Shown: one piece after another, positions 1-7,742 of the stretch
How positions within the stretch are numbered: the first letter of the stretch is position 1
How the letters are laid out: the number at the start of each line of letters is the position of its first letter
Notes under the pieces: generated by a model
What the model saw: only the letters and a program-made list of their open reading frames with translations
Databases searched by the model: none
Told to the model about the DNA's origin: nothing
Position numbers and translations under genes: made by a program
DNA from: Hydrogenophaga sp.
GTDB taxonomy: Bacteria > Pseudomonadota > Gammaproteobacteria > Burkholderiales > Burkholderiaceae_C
Direction of reading: 5' to 3'
Assembly (NCBI RefSeq): GCF_025699295.1
Contig: NZ_JAILWB010000013.1
Span: forward strand, 62,001 to 126,000
DNA: 64,000 nucleotides

Positions 1-261
1 GTGGGCTTTCTGGGCTGGGCGCTGTTGCTGGCGCTGGCGGCGACCTCGTTCAATCGCGCCATCCGTGGGATGGGCGCGGCGCGCTGGCAGATGCTGCACC
101 GCGCGGTGTACTTGATCGCGGGCCTGGCGGTGCTGCATTTCTTCTGGATGCGCAGCGGTAAAAACGACTTCGCCGAAGTCGCGGTGTACGCCGCGATCCT
201 GGTGGCCTTGCTGGGCTGGCGCTTGTGGCGCCGCATCTTGCGCAAACCGGCGTTGGCTTGA
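1..261 (+). CDS. msrQ: MsrQ heme-binding membrane subunit, C-terminal part
   Basis: This is the last 86 codons of a gene that begins before the window. It resembles the C-terminal half of MsrQ (YedZ), the heme b membrane protein of the ferric-reductase-like family that passes electrons to the periplasmic methionine sulfoxide reductase MsrP. Visible are two hydrophobic segments (about residues 2-16 and 34-50), the family-like stretch RWQMLHRAVYL, and two histidines (33 and 46 of the visible part) placed where heme ligands are expected. A third hydrophobic segment precedes a basic end (WRRILRK). The true start is outside the window, so the GTG at base 1 should not be read as a start. The assignment rests on short motifs and is fairly secure. 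Confidence 0.75.
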   Translation: MGFLGWALLLALAATSFNRAIRGMGAARWQMLHRAVYLIAGLAVLHFFWMRSGKNDFAEVAVYAAILVALLGWRLWRRILRKPALA

Positions 262-276
262 GAATTTTTGCGCAGC

Positions 277-1572
277 TCAGACTGCGGGCAGCGCGCGCTC
301 TGTGCGGAGTTGGTCCGCCGCGGTTTCGCGGGCGCGGATGAGGATGGCGTCTTCGCCATCCACCAGCACTTCGGCCGCTCGGCCTCGGGTGTTGTAGTTG
401 CTGGCCATGCTCATGCAATAGGCACCCGCCGACAGGACAGCTAGCAGATCCCCTTGTTGCACGGCCAGCGCACGGTCGCGCCCGATCCAGTCACCGCTCT
501 CGCACACCGGGCCCACCACGTCCCATGTGGTGGGCTCGCCTTCGCGTGGGGTCAGCGGCACGATGCGGTGAAACGCCTGGTACATGGCCGGGCGCGGCAG
601 GTCGTTCATGGCGGCGTCGACGATGAGGAAGTTCTTGTGCTCACCCGGTTTCAGGTAAAGCACCTCGGTCAGGCACACGCCGGCATTGCCCACTAGCGAT
701 CGGCCAGGCTCGATGAATATCTTGCGGTCACCGAAGCCGCGCGCGTCCATGCGTTGCAGCAATTGAGCCCAGAGGGTGTCGGCCTCCGGCGGGGCGTCAT
801 CCTGATAGTCGATGCCCAGGCCGCCACCGAAGTCGATGTGCTCGATGGTCACGCCTTCGCCCTCGATGGCCTGCACCAGATCCAGCACGCGGTCCATGGC
901 GTCCAGATACGGGGCGGTCTGGGTGATCTGCGAGCCGATGTGGCAGTCGATGCCTACCACGCGCAACCCCTGGCATGTGGCGGCATGGCGGTAGGTGGAG
1001 ATCACCTCCTCGTGCGCGATGCCGAACTTGTTGCCTTTGAGTCCGGTGGAAATGTAGGGATGGGTACGCGCGTCCACGTTAGGGTTCACGCGCACGCTTA
1101 CCGGTGCACGCAGACCCATGTCGCGCGCCACTTCGTCCAGCACATCGAGCTCAGCGCGGCTTTCCACGTTGAAGCAGCCGATGCCCGCGGTCAGCGCCTG
1201 CCGCATCTCGGCGCGGGTCTTGCCCACGCCCGAGAAGATGACCTTCGACGGCTCGGCGCCGGCCGCGAGTGCTCGGTCAAGCTCCCCGCCGGAGACGATG
1301 TCGAGCCCGCAACCCGCACGCACCAGGGTCTGCAGGATGGCCAGCGATGAGTTGGCCTTCATCGCATAGCAAATCAGATGCGCACGCCCCGCCAGCCCAC
1401 GCTGGTAGGCCGCGAGGGCCTCCAGAATGGCCGCGCGGCTGTAGACGAACAAGGGTGTGCCGTGCTCACGGGCCAGACGGTCCAGGGGCAGGTTTTCTGC
1501 CATCAATCGCTGATTCTGATAGGCAAAGTGCGGCGGCAGCGAAGAGGCGGGCTGGCCCGATGAAGTGGTCAT
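277..1572 (-). CDS. lysA: Diaminopimelate decarboxylase
   Basis: LysA is a PLP enzyme that decarboxylates meso-diaminopimelate to L-lysine, the last step of lysine synthesis in the cytoplasm. The 431-residue product has the expected fold type III layout: the PLP lysine K72 in CYAMKANSS, HIGSQ at 211-215, a glycine loop GGGLGIDY at 249-256, EPGRSLVG at 288-295 and the dimer-contributed CESGD at 357-361. Length is normal for the family. It follows lptM on the same strand with a 26-base gap, so the two are probably co-transcribed, which is the common arrangement in proteobacteria. All key residues are present and identification is firm. Confidence 0.97.
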   Translation of the reverse strand: MTTSSGQPASSLPPHFAYQNQRLMAENLPLDRLAREHGTPLFVYSRAAILEALAAYQRGLAGRAHLICYAMKANSSLAILQTLVRAGCGLDIVSGGELDRALAAGAEPSKVIFSGVGKTRAEMRQALTAGIGCFNVESRAELDVLDEVARDMGLRAPVSVRVNPNVDARTHPYISTGLKGNKFGIAHEEVISTYRHAATCQGLRVVGIDCHIGSQITQTAPYLDAMDRVLDLVQAIEGEGVTIEHIDFGGGLGIDYQDDAPPEADTLWAQLLQRMDARGFGDRKIFIEPGRSLVGNAGVCLTEVLYLKPGEHKNFLIVDAAMNDLPRPAMYQAFHRIVPLTPREGEPTTWDVVGPVCESGDWIGRDRALAVQQGDLLAVLSAGAYCMSMASNYNTRGRAAEVLVDGEDAILIRARETAADQLRTERALPAV

Positions 1573-1598
1573 GCGGCAAATGGGAAGAAGAGAGCGCT

Positions 1599-1802
1599 TC
1601 AGCGCTGTTCGGGGGCCGCCGGTGCGGTCCGCACCGGGGCATCGGCGGCCTTTTCGACGGTGGAGGCAGATGGAGGCGGCAAATACAGCGAGCCCCGCTG
1701 ACCGCAGGCAGTGAGCACAATGAGGGTCATGGAAATCACCGCGATGGCCATGCCACGCAAGGGGCTGGCAGCCCGACCTAGAATGCGTTTTGAACCTAAC
1801 AT
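1599..1802 (-). CDS. lptM: LptM-type small lipoprotein (YifL family)
   Basis: This is a 67-residue lipoprotein of the LptM/YifL family. In E. coli the family member helps mature the LPS transporter LptD in the outer membrane. A basic n-region (SKRILGR) is followed by a hydrophobic core and the lipobox LTAC, which puts the lipidated cysteine at residue 33. The mature start [12 protein letters not shown] is the family hallmark, followed by a Pro/Ala-rich tail. The gene lies directly ahead of lysA and is divergent from cyaY, as in many gamma- and betaproteobacteria. The start used is the ATG at 1802. An internal ATG (residue 18) would also leave a usable short signal peptide. No ribosome-binding site is visible at either start. 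Confidence 0.85.
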   Translation of the reverse strand: MLGSKRILGRAASPLRGMAIAVISMTLIVLTACGQRGSLYLPPPSASTVEKAADAPVRTAPAAPEQR

Positions 1803-1808
1803 CGACGC

Positions 1809-1814
1809 ATTGTA
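1809..1814 (-). promoter_or_regulatory. Candidate -10 box for lptM-lysA
   Basis: Read on the reverse strand this is TACAAT, five of six matches to the sigma-70 -10 consensus, ending six bases before the lptM ATG. No convincing -35 is seen at normal spacing. If used, transcription would start at or next to the ATG, making lptM leaderless or shifting its start to the internal ATG. This is a prediction only. Confidence 0.35.
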
Positions 1815-2144
1815 ATGACCGACATCGAGTATCTGGACCGCGCGGAAGCCTTGCTGCAAGCGATCGAATTGGCCTGCGACCGCATCAACGACAGCACAGA
1901 TGCCGACATCGACAACCAGCGCGTGGGCGGTATGGTCACGATGACCTTTGCGAATGGCAGCCAGATCATCGTCAACCTGCAAAAACCCCTGCACGAGGTG
2001 TGGATGGCCGCGCGAGCCGGAGGCTTCCACTACAAGCACGACGGCAGGGTGTGGATCGACACCAAGGGCCAGGGCGAGTTCTTCGCCCACCTGTCACGTT
2101 GCGCGTCAGAGCAGGCCGAATTGCCGCTGGTTTTCAGTTCCTGA
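1815..2144 (+). CDS. cyaY: Frataxin homologue, iron-sulfur cluster assembly regulator
   Basis: This 109-residue protein is the bacterial frataxin CyaY, which binds iron and the cysteine desulfurase IscS and tunes Fe-S cluster assembly. The N-terminal helix carries acidic residues ([12 protein letters not shown]), followed by the beta-sheet signature [20 protein letters not shown] and the C-terminal [11 protein letters not shown]. Length matches the family (about 105-110). The ATG lies only 12 bases from the divergent lptM start, so each promoter must overlap the other gene. Its 3' end overlaps the convergent mrcA gene by 11 bases. No ribosome-binding site is evident ahead of the ATG. Confidence 0.95.
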   Translation: MTDIEYLDRAEALLQAIELACDRINDSTDADIDNQRVGGMVTMTFANGSQIIVNLQKPLHEVWMAARAGGFHYKHDGRVWIDTKGQGEFFAHLSRCASEQAELPLVFSS

Positions 2145-4557
2145 ACAGGTCAAGGATGCTGCGGCGTTCTTCGACAGGCGGTGGCGGCCTGGTCAAGGGC
2201 ATACCATTGGCGTCGAACTCGCCGGGGGGTGTCAAGGCGCCAGGCCAGGGATCCTGCAGGCCGAGGCCGTGCACACCACGGCCGGGCCCGAACTCTTCGT
2301 AGTACCACTCTCCGCCGACGTTGATGACGCCTGGCGGTGGTGGATAGTGCGTCTCGGGGACGCCCTTGAGCGCTTCCGACATGAACGAAATCCAGATGGG
2401 CAGGCTCAGGCCACCGCCGGTTTCGCGGCTGCCGAGGTTGCGAGGCGAGTCGTAGCCCACCCAGGCCGCAGCGACGAGTGTGGGTTGGTATCCGACGAAC
2501 CAGGCGTCCACCGCGTCGTTGGTGGTCCCCGTCTTACCGAACAGATCGGACCGCTTCAGCGCAGCGCGTGCGCGCGCAGCGGTGCCCGATTGGGTAACTT
2601 CCTGCAGAAGGCTGTTCATGACGAACGCGTTGCGCGGTTCGATGACGCGCTGCGCATCGCTCAACGAAGTTTCGGGAGTTTCGTAGAGAACCTTGCCCTT
2701 GTGGTCCGAGATACGGGTGATCAGGACCGGTGGTACCCGATAACCCCCATTTGCAAAAACGGCGTACCCGGTGGCCATCTGCAGTGGCGTTACCGAACCC
2801 GCTCCAAGCGCCATGGTGAGGTAGGGAGGGTGTTTGTCGGCGTCGAATCCGAAACGTGTCACCCATTCCTGAGCGCTCTGGGTGCCTACCAGCTGAAGCA
2901 CACGAATCGAGACCATGTTCTTGGACTTGGCCAGCGCGCGCCGCACCGACATCGGGCCTTCGAACTGGCCGTCGTAGTTCTTGGGCTCCCACGGCTTTCC
3001 GCCGGTCTCCTCGGCAGAGTAGAACAGCGGAGCGTCGTTGACCACGGTCATGGGTGTCAGGCCCTTCTCCAGAGCGGCCGAGTAGATGAACGGCTTGAAG
3101 CTCGATCCCGGCTGGCGCCATGCCTGCGTCACGTGATTGAACTTGCTCTTCTGGAAGTCAAACCCGCCGATCAGCGCACTGACCTTGCCCGTGCGAGGGT
3201 CGAGTGCGACGAACGCCGATTCCACTTCGGGCAACTGGGTAATGCGCCACCCTTTGGGGCCGGTCTGCACAACCCGGATAACCGCGCCTGGCCGAATCTT
3301 GATGTTGGGCCCAGCCTTGTCCGAGAGACCTGACTGGACAGGCCTGAGCCCTTCACCCGTGATCTCGAAAGGCTCGCCGTCCTGGCGCACGGCAACGACG
3401 CGCCGGGCGCTTGCCTCAAGCACCACTGCTGACAAGAGGTCGTCGTTGTCGGGGCGTTCCGTCAAAGCGTCATCAATGGCGTCATCGCGAGCGGCCTTGT
3501 CTTTCGGCAGCTCTATGAACAGCTCCGGTCCGCGATAGAACTGACGCCGCTCGAAGTCGAGGACACCTTGCCGGACGGCCTTGTAGGCTGCCAGTTGGTC
3601 CTCAGATTTGATCGTCGTAGTGACCACCAGGCCCCGTGTATAGGCCTCCTCGCCGTACTGGGAGACAATGGACTGACGAACCATTTCCGCGACAAACTCG
3701 GCGTGCGGACGATCGGAATTGCTGATCGTCCGCAGCTTGATCTCCTCGGATTTCGCCACCTCCGCCTCTGCTGTCGAGATGTAGCCGTTCTCCACCATGC
3801 GGTCGATGATGTGCAGCTGGCGGCTGCGCGCGCGTCGGGGGTTGCGGACCGGGTTGTAGGCCGATGGCGCCTGTGGCAAGCCCGCGAGCATCGCTGCCTC
3901 GGCCACGGTGACATCCTTGAGCGACTTGCCAAAGTAGATCTGCGCCGCCGTGGCGAATCCATAGGCCCTTTGGCCCAGGTAGATCTGGTTCATATAGATC
4001 TCGAGGATCTGCTCCTTGGTGAGCATGTGCTCAAGCTTGAATGTCAGCAGTACCTCATAGATCTTGCGTGTGTAGCTCTTCTCGGCAGAGAGGTACACGT
4101 TGCGCGCCACCTGCATGGTGATGGTCGAGGCACCCTGGCTCTTGGCCTGTCGCAGATTGGCCAGCGCGGCGCGGATCATGCCGCGATAGTCGACGCCGCT
4201 GTGTTCAAAGAACCGGGCGTCCTCGATGGCAAGCACCGCGTTCTTCATCACGGCTGGTATTTCGTCGATCGTGAGCAGGTTGCGCCGCTCTTCCCCGAAC
4301 TCTCCCAGCAGATCGCCTTCGGCAGAGATCACGCGCAGTGGCAGCTTGGGCCGGTAGTCGGCCAGACCAGCCACCTCCGGCAGGTTGGGGTAAGCCACGG
4401 CCAGAGCGATGGCGACGGCCATCAGCACACACGCAACACCCGCCGCCGCCAGTCCGGCCAGACCCACCACCAAGCGACCCGCCCAGACCAGGGCAGGGCG
4501 CCCGGTCAATACTGGCGCGTCAGAGGAGTTGGTCGAAGAAGTGTCTTTCTTGGGCAT
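2134..4557 (-). CDS. mrcA: Penicillin-binding protein 1A, bifunctional transglycosylase/transpeptidase
   Basis: This 807-residue class A PBP polymerises glycan strands and cross-links peptides in the periplasm. A cytoplasmic tail is followed by one membrane anchor (about 25-55). The GT51 glycosyltransferase domain contains the catalytic EDARFFEH motif (E112-H119) and [10 protein letters not shown]. An OB-like insert spans about 330-430. The transpeptidase domain has SSFK (S485, K488), SKN (545-547) and KTGT (675-678). All active-site motifs are intact and the length is typical of PBP1A. It is divergent from the pilMNOPQ operon, a conserved pairing in proteobacteria, and convergent with cyaY. 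No clear ribosome-binding site precedes the ATG. Confidence 0.97.
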   Translation of the reverse strand: MPKKDTSSTNSSDAPVLTGRPALVWAGRLVVGLAGLAAAGVACVLMAVAIALAVAYPNLPEVAGLADYRPKLPLRVISAEGDLLGEFGEERRNLLTIDEIPAVMKNAVLAIEDARFFEHSGVDYRGMIRAALANLRQAKSQGASTITMQVARNVYLSAEKSYTRKIYEVLLTFKLEHMLTKEQILEIYMNQIYLGQRAYGFATAAQIYFGKSLKDVTVAEAAMLAGLPQAPSAYNPVRNPRRARSRQLHIIDRMVENGYISTAEAEVAKSEEIKLRTISNSDRPHAEFVAEMVRQSIVSQYGEEAYTRGLVVTTTIKSEDQLAAYKAVRQGVLDFERRQFYRGPELFIELPKDKAARDDAIDDALTERPDNDDLLSAVVLEASARRVVAVRQDGEPFEITGEGLRPVQSGLSDKAGPNIKIRPGAVIRVVQTGPKGWRITQLPEVESAFVALDPRTGKVSALIGGFDFQKSKFNHVTQAWRQPGSSFKPFIYSAALEKGLTPMTVVNDAPLFYSAEETGGKPWEPKNYDGQFEGPMSVRRALAKSKNMVSIRVLQLVGTQSAQEWVTRFGFDADKHPPYLTMALGAGSVTPLQMATGYAVFANGGYRVPPVLITRISDHKGKVLYETPETSLSDAQRVIEPRNAFVMNSLLQEVTQSGTAARARAALKRSDLFGKTGTTNDAVDAWFVGYQPTLVAAAWVGYDSPRNLGSRETGGGLSLPIWISFMSEALKGVPETHYPPPPGVINVGGEWYYEEFGPGRGVHGLGLQDPWPGALTPPGEFDANGMPLTRPPPPVEERRSILDLFRN

Positions 4558-4583
4558 GCAGTCGTTCAGAGCCGGAGCCCTTG

Positions 4584-4589
4584 ATTATA
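4584..4589 (-). promoter_or_regulatory. Candidate -10 box for mrcA
   Basis: On the reverse strand this is a perfect TATAAT, 26 bases ahead of the mrcA ATG, within an AT-rich patch of an otherwise GC-rich region. No good TTGACA-like -35 lies 16-18 bases further upstream, so only the -10 element is claimed. Confidence 0.4.
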
Positions 4590-4712
4590 AAAATCCGGAA
4601 ACGGGGAATGGGCGCGTTCAACGTATTGTGAGTTGTTGTGCATTTCCCGGCCGAGCGGTCGATGAAGCAGTTCACGGTGGGTCTGGATGCGTATGCTTTT
4701 GACAACGTTTCA

Positions 4713-4749
4713 CTTTGTCGCAAAGGCAAAAAATCTTTGCTGGACAAAG
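4713..4749. repeat. Bulged inverted repeat upstream of pilM
   Basis: CTTTGTC (4713-4719) pairs perfectly with GACAAAG (4743-4749), and GCAAAG (4720-4725) pairs perfectly with CTTTGC (4735-4740). The two pairings are stacked and broken only by a two-base TG bulge (4741-4742), around a nine-base A-rich loop (4726-4734). Thirteen paired bases make this the most striking structure in the mrcA-pilM interval. It overlaps the candidate pilM -35, so it could be an operator or an RNA element. It lacks a following T-run and so does not look like a terminator. Confidence 0.6.
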
Positions 4750-4765
4750 GGCTTGCTGCTAGCAT
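4737..4765 (+). promoter_or_regulatory. Candidate sigma-70 promoter for pilMNOPQ
   Basis: TTGCTG (4737-4742), a 17-base spacer and TAGCAT (4760-4765) fit a moderate sigma-70 promoter about 55 bases before pilM. The -35 lies in the right arm of the inverted repeat at 4713-4749. This was picked by eye; other hexamers nearby (for example TTGACA at 4699-4704) lack a partner -10. Confidence 0.35.
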
Positions 4766-4820
4766 TCAAGTGAATTCTTAAGTCTGGCGACGTCTGTCGC
4801 GATCATTTTTGGGGGCCACC

Positions 4821-5900
4821 TTGATCTCATTGGGGTCGTTATTCAGCCGGGAACCGGCGCCCTTGCTGGGCATCGATGTCAGTTCTTCCAGTGTCAAACT
4901 GGTTGAGCTCGGTCGCAACCGTTCGGGCGATCTGGTGCTTGAGCGTTGCGCCATGGAACCGCTGGAGCGAGGCTGGATCACCGACGGCAACATTGAGAAG
5001 TTCGATGAGGTGGCCGAGGCGGTGCGCCGCGTGGTCCGCAAGAGTGGTAGCAAGACCCGGAACGTGGCGCTCGCGCTGCCGGCCTCGGCTGTGATCACCA
5101 AGAAGATCATTCTGCCCGGTGGTCTGTCTGACAAGGAGCTTGAAGCGCAGGTCGAGTCGGAGGCCAACCAGTACATTCCCTTTTCCCTGGACGAAGTGAG
5201 CTTGGACTTTTGCGTGATTGGTCCGAGCGCGAACTCGGTCGGTGACGTGGAGGTGCTGATCGCTGCGTCGCGCAAGGAAAAGGTGTCGGATCGGCAAGGC
5301 CTGGCGGAGGCCGCCGGGCTCAAGCCTGTGGTCATGGATGTCGAGTCGTATGCATCTCGCATGGCCGCAGGCCGAGTGATCGAAACGCTGCCCAACCAGG
5401 GCGTGGACTCGCTGGTGGCGCTGTTCGAGGTGGGGGCTCTGACCACCAGCATGCAGGTGATCCGCAATGACGATGTGTTGTATGAGCGTGATCAGGCCTT
5501 TGGCGGCGCTCAGTTGACGCAGCTCATCGTGCGCCAGTATGGATTTTCGTCCGACGAAGCCGAAGCCAAGAAGCGCTCGGGCGATCTGCCGGACGACTAC
5601 CGATCGGCAGTGCTCGATCCTTTCATCGAGAGCATGGCTCAGGAGATTGGCCGGGCGCTCCAGTTCTTCTTTACCAGCACCCCTTACAACAAGCTGGACC
5701 ACATCCTGCTCGCGGGTGGTAGTGCGGCGCTGCCAGGCCTTACTGAAGCGGTGACCCACCAGACGTCGTTCGCGTGCATGGTGATCAATCCGTTTGATGC
5801 CATGGAGATGGCTGCATCGATTCAGGCGCGCAAGATATCGCGCGAAGCGCCGTCCTACCTGACCTCCACCGGACTGGCCTTGCGGAGGTTCTTCCAATGA
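4821..5900 (+). CDS. pilM: Type IV pilus inner-membrane platform protein PilM (actin-like)
   Basis: PilM is the cytoplasmic actin-like ATP-binding protein that docks on the N-terminal tail of PilN and links the pilus motors to the membrane platform. The FtsA/actin fold shows the phosphate-1 loop LLGIDVSSSSVKLVEL near the N-terminus and a glycine-rich adenosine motif LLAGGSAALPG near residue 300. The start is a TTG at 4821, chosen because G-rich bases lie just upstream and the family usually begins close to this point; a TTG at 4809 would add four residues. The product is 359 residues, normal for the family. The stop overlaps the pilN ATG by four bases, which suggests translational coupling. 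Confidence 0.95.
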   Translation: MISLGSLFSREPAPLLGIDVSSSSVKLVELGRNRSGDLVLERCAMEPLERGWITDGNIEKFDEVAEAVRRVVRKSGSKTRNVALALPASAVITKKIILPGGLSDKELEAQVESEANQYIPFSLDEVSLDFCVIGPSANSVGDVEVLIAASRKEKVSDRQGLAEAAGLKPVVMDVESYASRMAAGRVIETLPNQGVDSLVALFEVGALTTSMQVIRNDDVLYERDQAFGGAQLTQLIVRQYGFSSDEAEAKKRSGDLPDDYRSAVLDPFIESMAQEIGRALQFFFTSTPYNKLDHILLAGGSAALPGLTEAVTHQTSFACMVINPFDAMEMAASIQARKISREAPSYLTSTGLALRRFFQ

Positions 5901-6490
5901 TTCTGATCAACCTGTTGCCTCACCGCGAGGCGGCCAGAAAGAGGCGCAAGGATCAGTTCTTCACGCAACTCGGCTTGTCCGCGCTGCTGGGTGGTGTCAT
6001 CTGCGGAGCGGTGTTCACCTGGTATCAGGGGCAGATTTCCGCGCAGCAGGATCGCAACCGCTTTTTGCAGTCCGAGATCGCCAAGCTGGACGAAGAGATC
6101 AAGGACATCGCCAATTTGCAACGGGAAATCGCCTCGCTGCGTGCCCGCCAGACGGCGGTGGAAAATCTGCAGGGAGATCGCAATCTCCCTGTGCACCTGC
6201 TGGATGAACTCGCCGCCCAGTTGCCTGAGGGCGTTTACCTCAGCAGCATGAAGCAGCAGGACCAGAGTGTGTTGTTGGTTGGAGTGGCACAGTCGCAGGA
6301 ACGGGTGTCGGATCTGTTGCGCAACCTGGCGAACAACAGCCCGTGGCTTGTCAGGCCTGACCTCGTGGAAATCGTCGCCGCCAGGTCTTCGGCTACCGGA
6401 CGCGATCAGCGTCGGGTTTCGAACTTCACGATTCGCGCGACGCTCAAGCGCCCGTCCGCAGCACCTGCCGCTGCGCCTGGCAAAGGCTGA
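5897..6490 (+). CDS. pilN: Type IV pilus inner-membrane assembly protein PilN
   Basis: PilN is a bitopic inner-membrane protein whose short cytoplasmic tail binds PilM and whose periplasmic domain pairs with PilO. The conserved N-terminal tail MILINLLPHREAARKRR is present. It is followed by a membrane helix (about 23-43), a coiled-coil stretch rich in E, K and Q (about 45-95) and a ferredoxin-like domain. The 197-residue length is typical. The ATG overlaps the pilM stop, and pilO begins 17 bases after the stop. A basic/Ala-Pro tail closes the protein. Confidence 0.95.
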   Translation: MILINLLPHREAARKRRKDQFFTQLGLSALLGGVICGAVFTWYQGQISAQQDRNRFLQSEIAKLDEEIKDIANLQREIASLRARQTAVENLQGDRNLPVHLLDELAAQLPEGVYLSSMKQQDQSVLLVGVAQSQERVSDLLRNLANNSPWLVRPDLVEIVAARSSATGRDQRRVSNFTIRATLKRPSAAPAAAPGKG

Positions 6491-6507
6491 TCGAGGACCC
6501 GCGCACC

Positions 6508-7191
6508 ATGGCCAAAACACCCAGTATCAACGTGGATTTCAAGGGAATCCAGGACACGCTCAAGAACCAGTTCACAGGTCTTGATCCGAACGACCCATCC
6601 CAGTGGCCGGGGTTGCCACGCAACCTGCTGTTCATCGCCGTGTGCGTGGCAGTGATTGCAGGCTTGTGGTTTGCCTGGCTGAAGACTTCGGATGAAGAGC
6701 TGATCGCAGAAAAGGCGCGCGAGGAGCAGTTGCGGGAAGACTACCGTAAAAAGCTTGTTCAGGCGGTCAACCTGGATGCGCTGCGCAAGCAGCTCGAGCA
6801 AGTGCAGCAATACGTGACGCAACTCGAAAAGCAGCTTCCCAGCAAGGCCGAGATGGACGCGCTGTTGTCGGACATCAACCAGGCTGGCCTGGGGCGCAGT
6901 CTGCAGTTCGAGCTGTTTCGTCCGGGGCAGGTGAGTGTCAAGGAGTACTACGCGGAGCTTCCGATTACTGTGCGTGTGACGGGCACCTACCATGACATCG
7001 GACTGTTTGCGGCCGACATCGCCAACCTGTCGCGCATCGTCACGCTCAACAACCTGAGTCTGACACCCGTCCGCGATCGCGAAGGGGTTCTGACCATGGA
7101 CTGCACGGCCAAGACATTCAGGTATCTGGACCAGGAAGAGGTGGCTGCGCAGCAGAAGGCTGTCAAGGGCGCCAAGGGAGCCAAGAAGTGA
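6508..7191 (+). CDS. pilO: Type IV pilus inner-membrane assembly protein PilO
   Basis: PilO forms heterodimers with PilN and contacts the lipoprotein PilP in the periplasmic alignment subcomplex. The 227-residue product has an N-terminal cytoplasmic segment, one membrane helix (about residues 34-54, LLFIAVCVAVIAGLWFAWL), a long periplasmic coiled coil (about 60-115) and a compact C-terminal domain with the family-like EYYAELPITVRVTGTYHDIG. A Lys/Ala-rich tail ends the protein. The stop overlaps the GTG start of pilP, so the genes are probably coupled. Confidence 0.95.
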   Translation: MAKTPSINVDFKGIQDTLKNQFTGLDPNDPSQWPGLPRNLLFIAVCVAVIAGLWFAWLKTSDEELIAEKAREEQLREDYRKKLVQAVNLDALRKQLEQVQQYVTQLEKQLPSKAEMDALLSDINQAGLGRSLQFELFRPGQVSVKEYYAELPITVRVTGTYHDIGLFAADIANLSRIVTLNNLSLTPVRDREGVLTMDCTAKTFRYLDQEEVAAQQKAVKGAKGAKK

Positions 7192-7742
7192 AGCACATTC
7201 GAGGAATGTCCCTGGGCGTCGGACTGACGCTGGCACTTGTCGTGTCGGCCTGCACATCGTCCGGAGAGGATGAGTTGCAGGCCTGGATGCTGAGCGAGCG
7301 AAACTCCATCAAACCGTCGGTCAAGCCGATCCCGGAGCCCACCAAGTTCGTGCCCCAGGCCTACGAGGCCGAGCGCCTGACCCAGCCCTTCAGTACGGAA
7401 AAGCTGGCCAGTGTCCTGCGAGGATCGCAATCGACTCCGGTGGCGAACTCGGCATTGATCGAGCCCGAGCTCAACCGGCGCAAGCAGCCGCTGGAGGCAT
7501 TCCCTCTTGACACCATGTCGATGGTGGGCAGTCTGAACCGCGACGGCCAACTGGTTGCTTTGGTGAAGGTGGATCAACTGTTGTATCAGGTGCGACCTGG
7601 CAACTATCTGGGCCAGAACTATGGGCGTGTGACTCGCATCACTGAAACCGAGGTGGTGATGCGCGAAATCGTGCAGGATTCCGCTGGGGAATGGACCGAG
7701 CGCGCCGCAGCGCTGCAGCTACAAGAGGATGCTTCTAAATGA
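7188..7742 (+). CDS. pilP: Type IV pilus assembly lipoprotein PilP
   Basis: PilP is an inner-membrane lipoprotein that bridges PilNO to the secretin PilQ. A basic N-terminus, hydrophobic core and lipobox VSAC place the lipidated cysteine at residue 22. The linker is disordered and Pro/Glu-rich, and the C-terminal beta-domain includes MSMVGSLNRDGQLVALVKVD and YLGQNYGRVTRI, both characteristic of PilP. The start is GTG at 7188, overlapping the pilO stop by four bases, and the stop overlaps the pilQ ATG by four bases. Length (184) is normal. Confidence 0.95.
   Translation: MKHIRGMSLGVGLTLALVVSACTSSGEDELQAWMLSERNSIKPSVKPIPEPTKFVPQAYEAERLTQPFSTEKLASVLRGSQSTPVANSALIEPELNRRKQPLEAFPLDTMSMVGSLNRDGQLVALVKVDQLLYQVRPGNYLGQNYGRVTRITETEVVMREIVQDSAGEWTERAAALQLQEDASK

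Noticed and set aside
4699..4727. TTGACA at 4699-4704 as the pilM -35
   Set aside because: The sequence 16-18 bases downstream (AAAGGC region) is not a usable -10.
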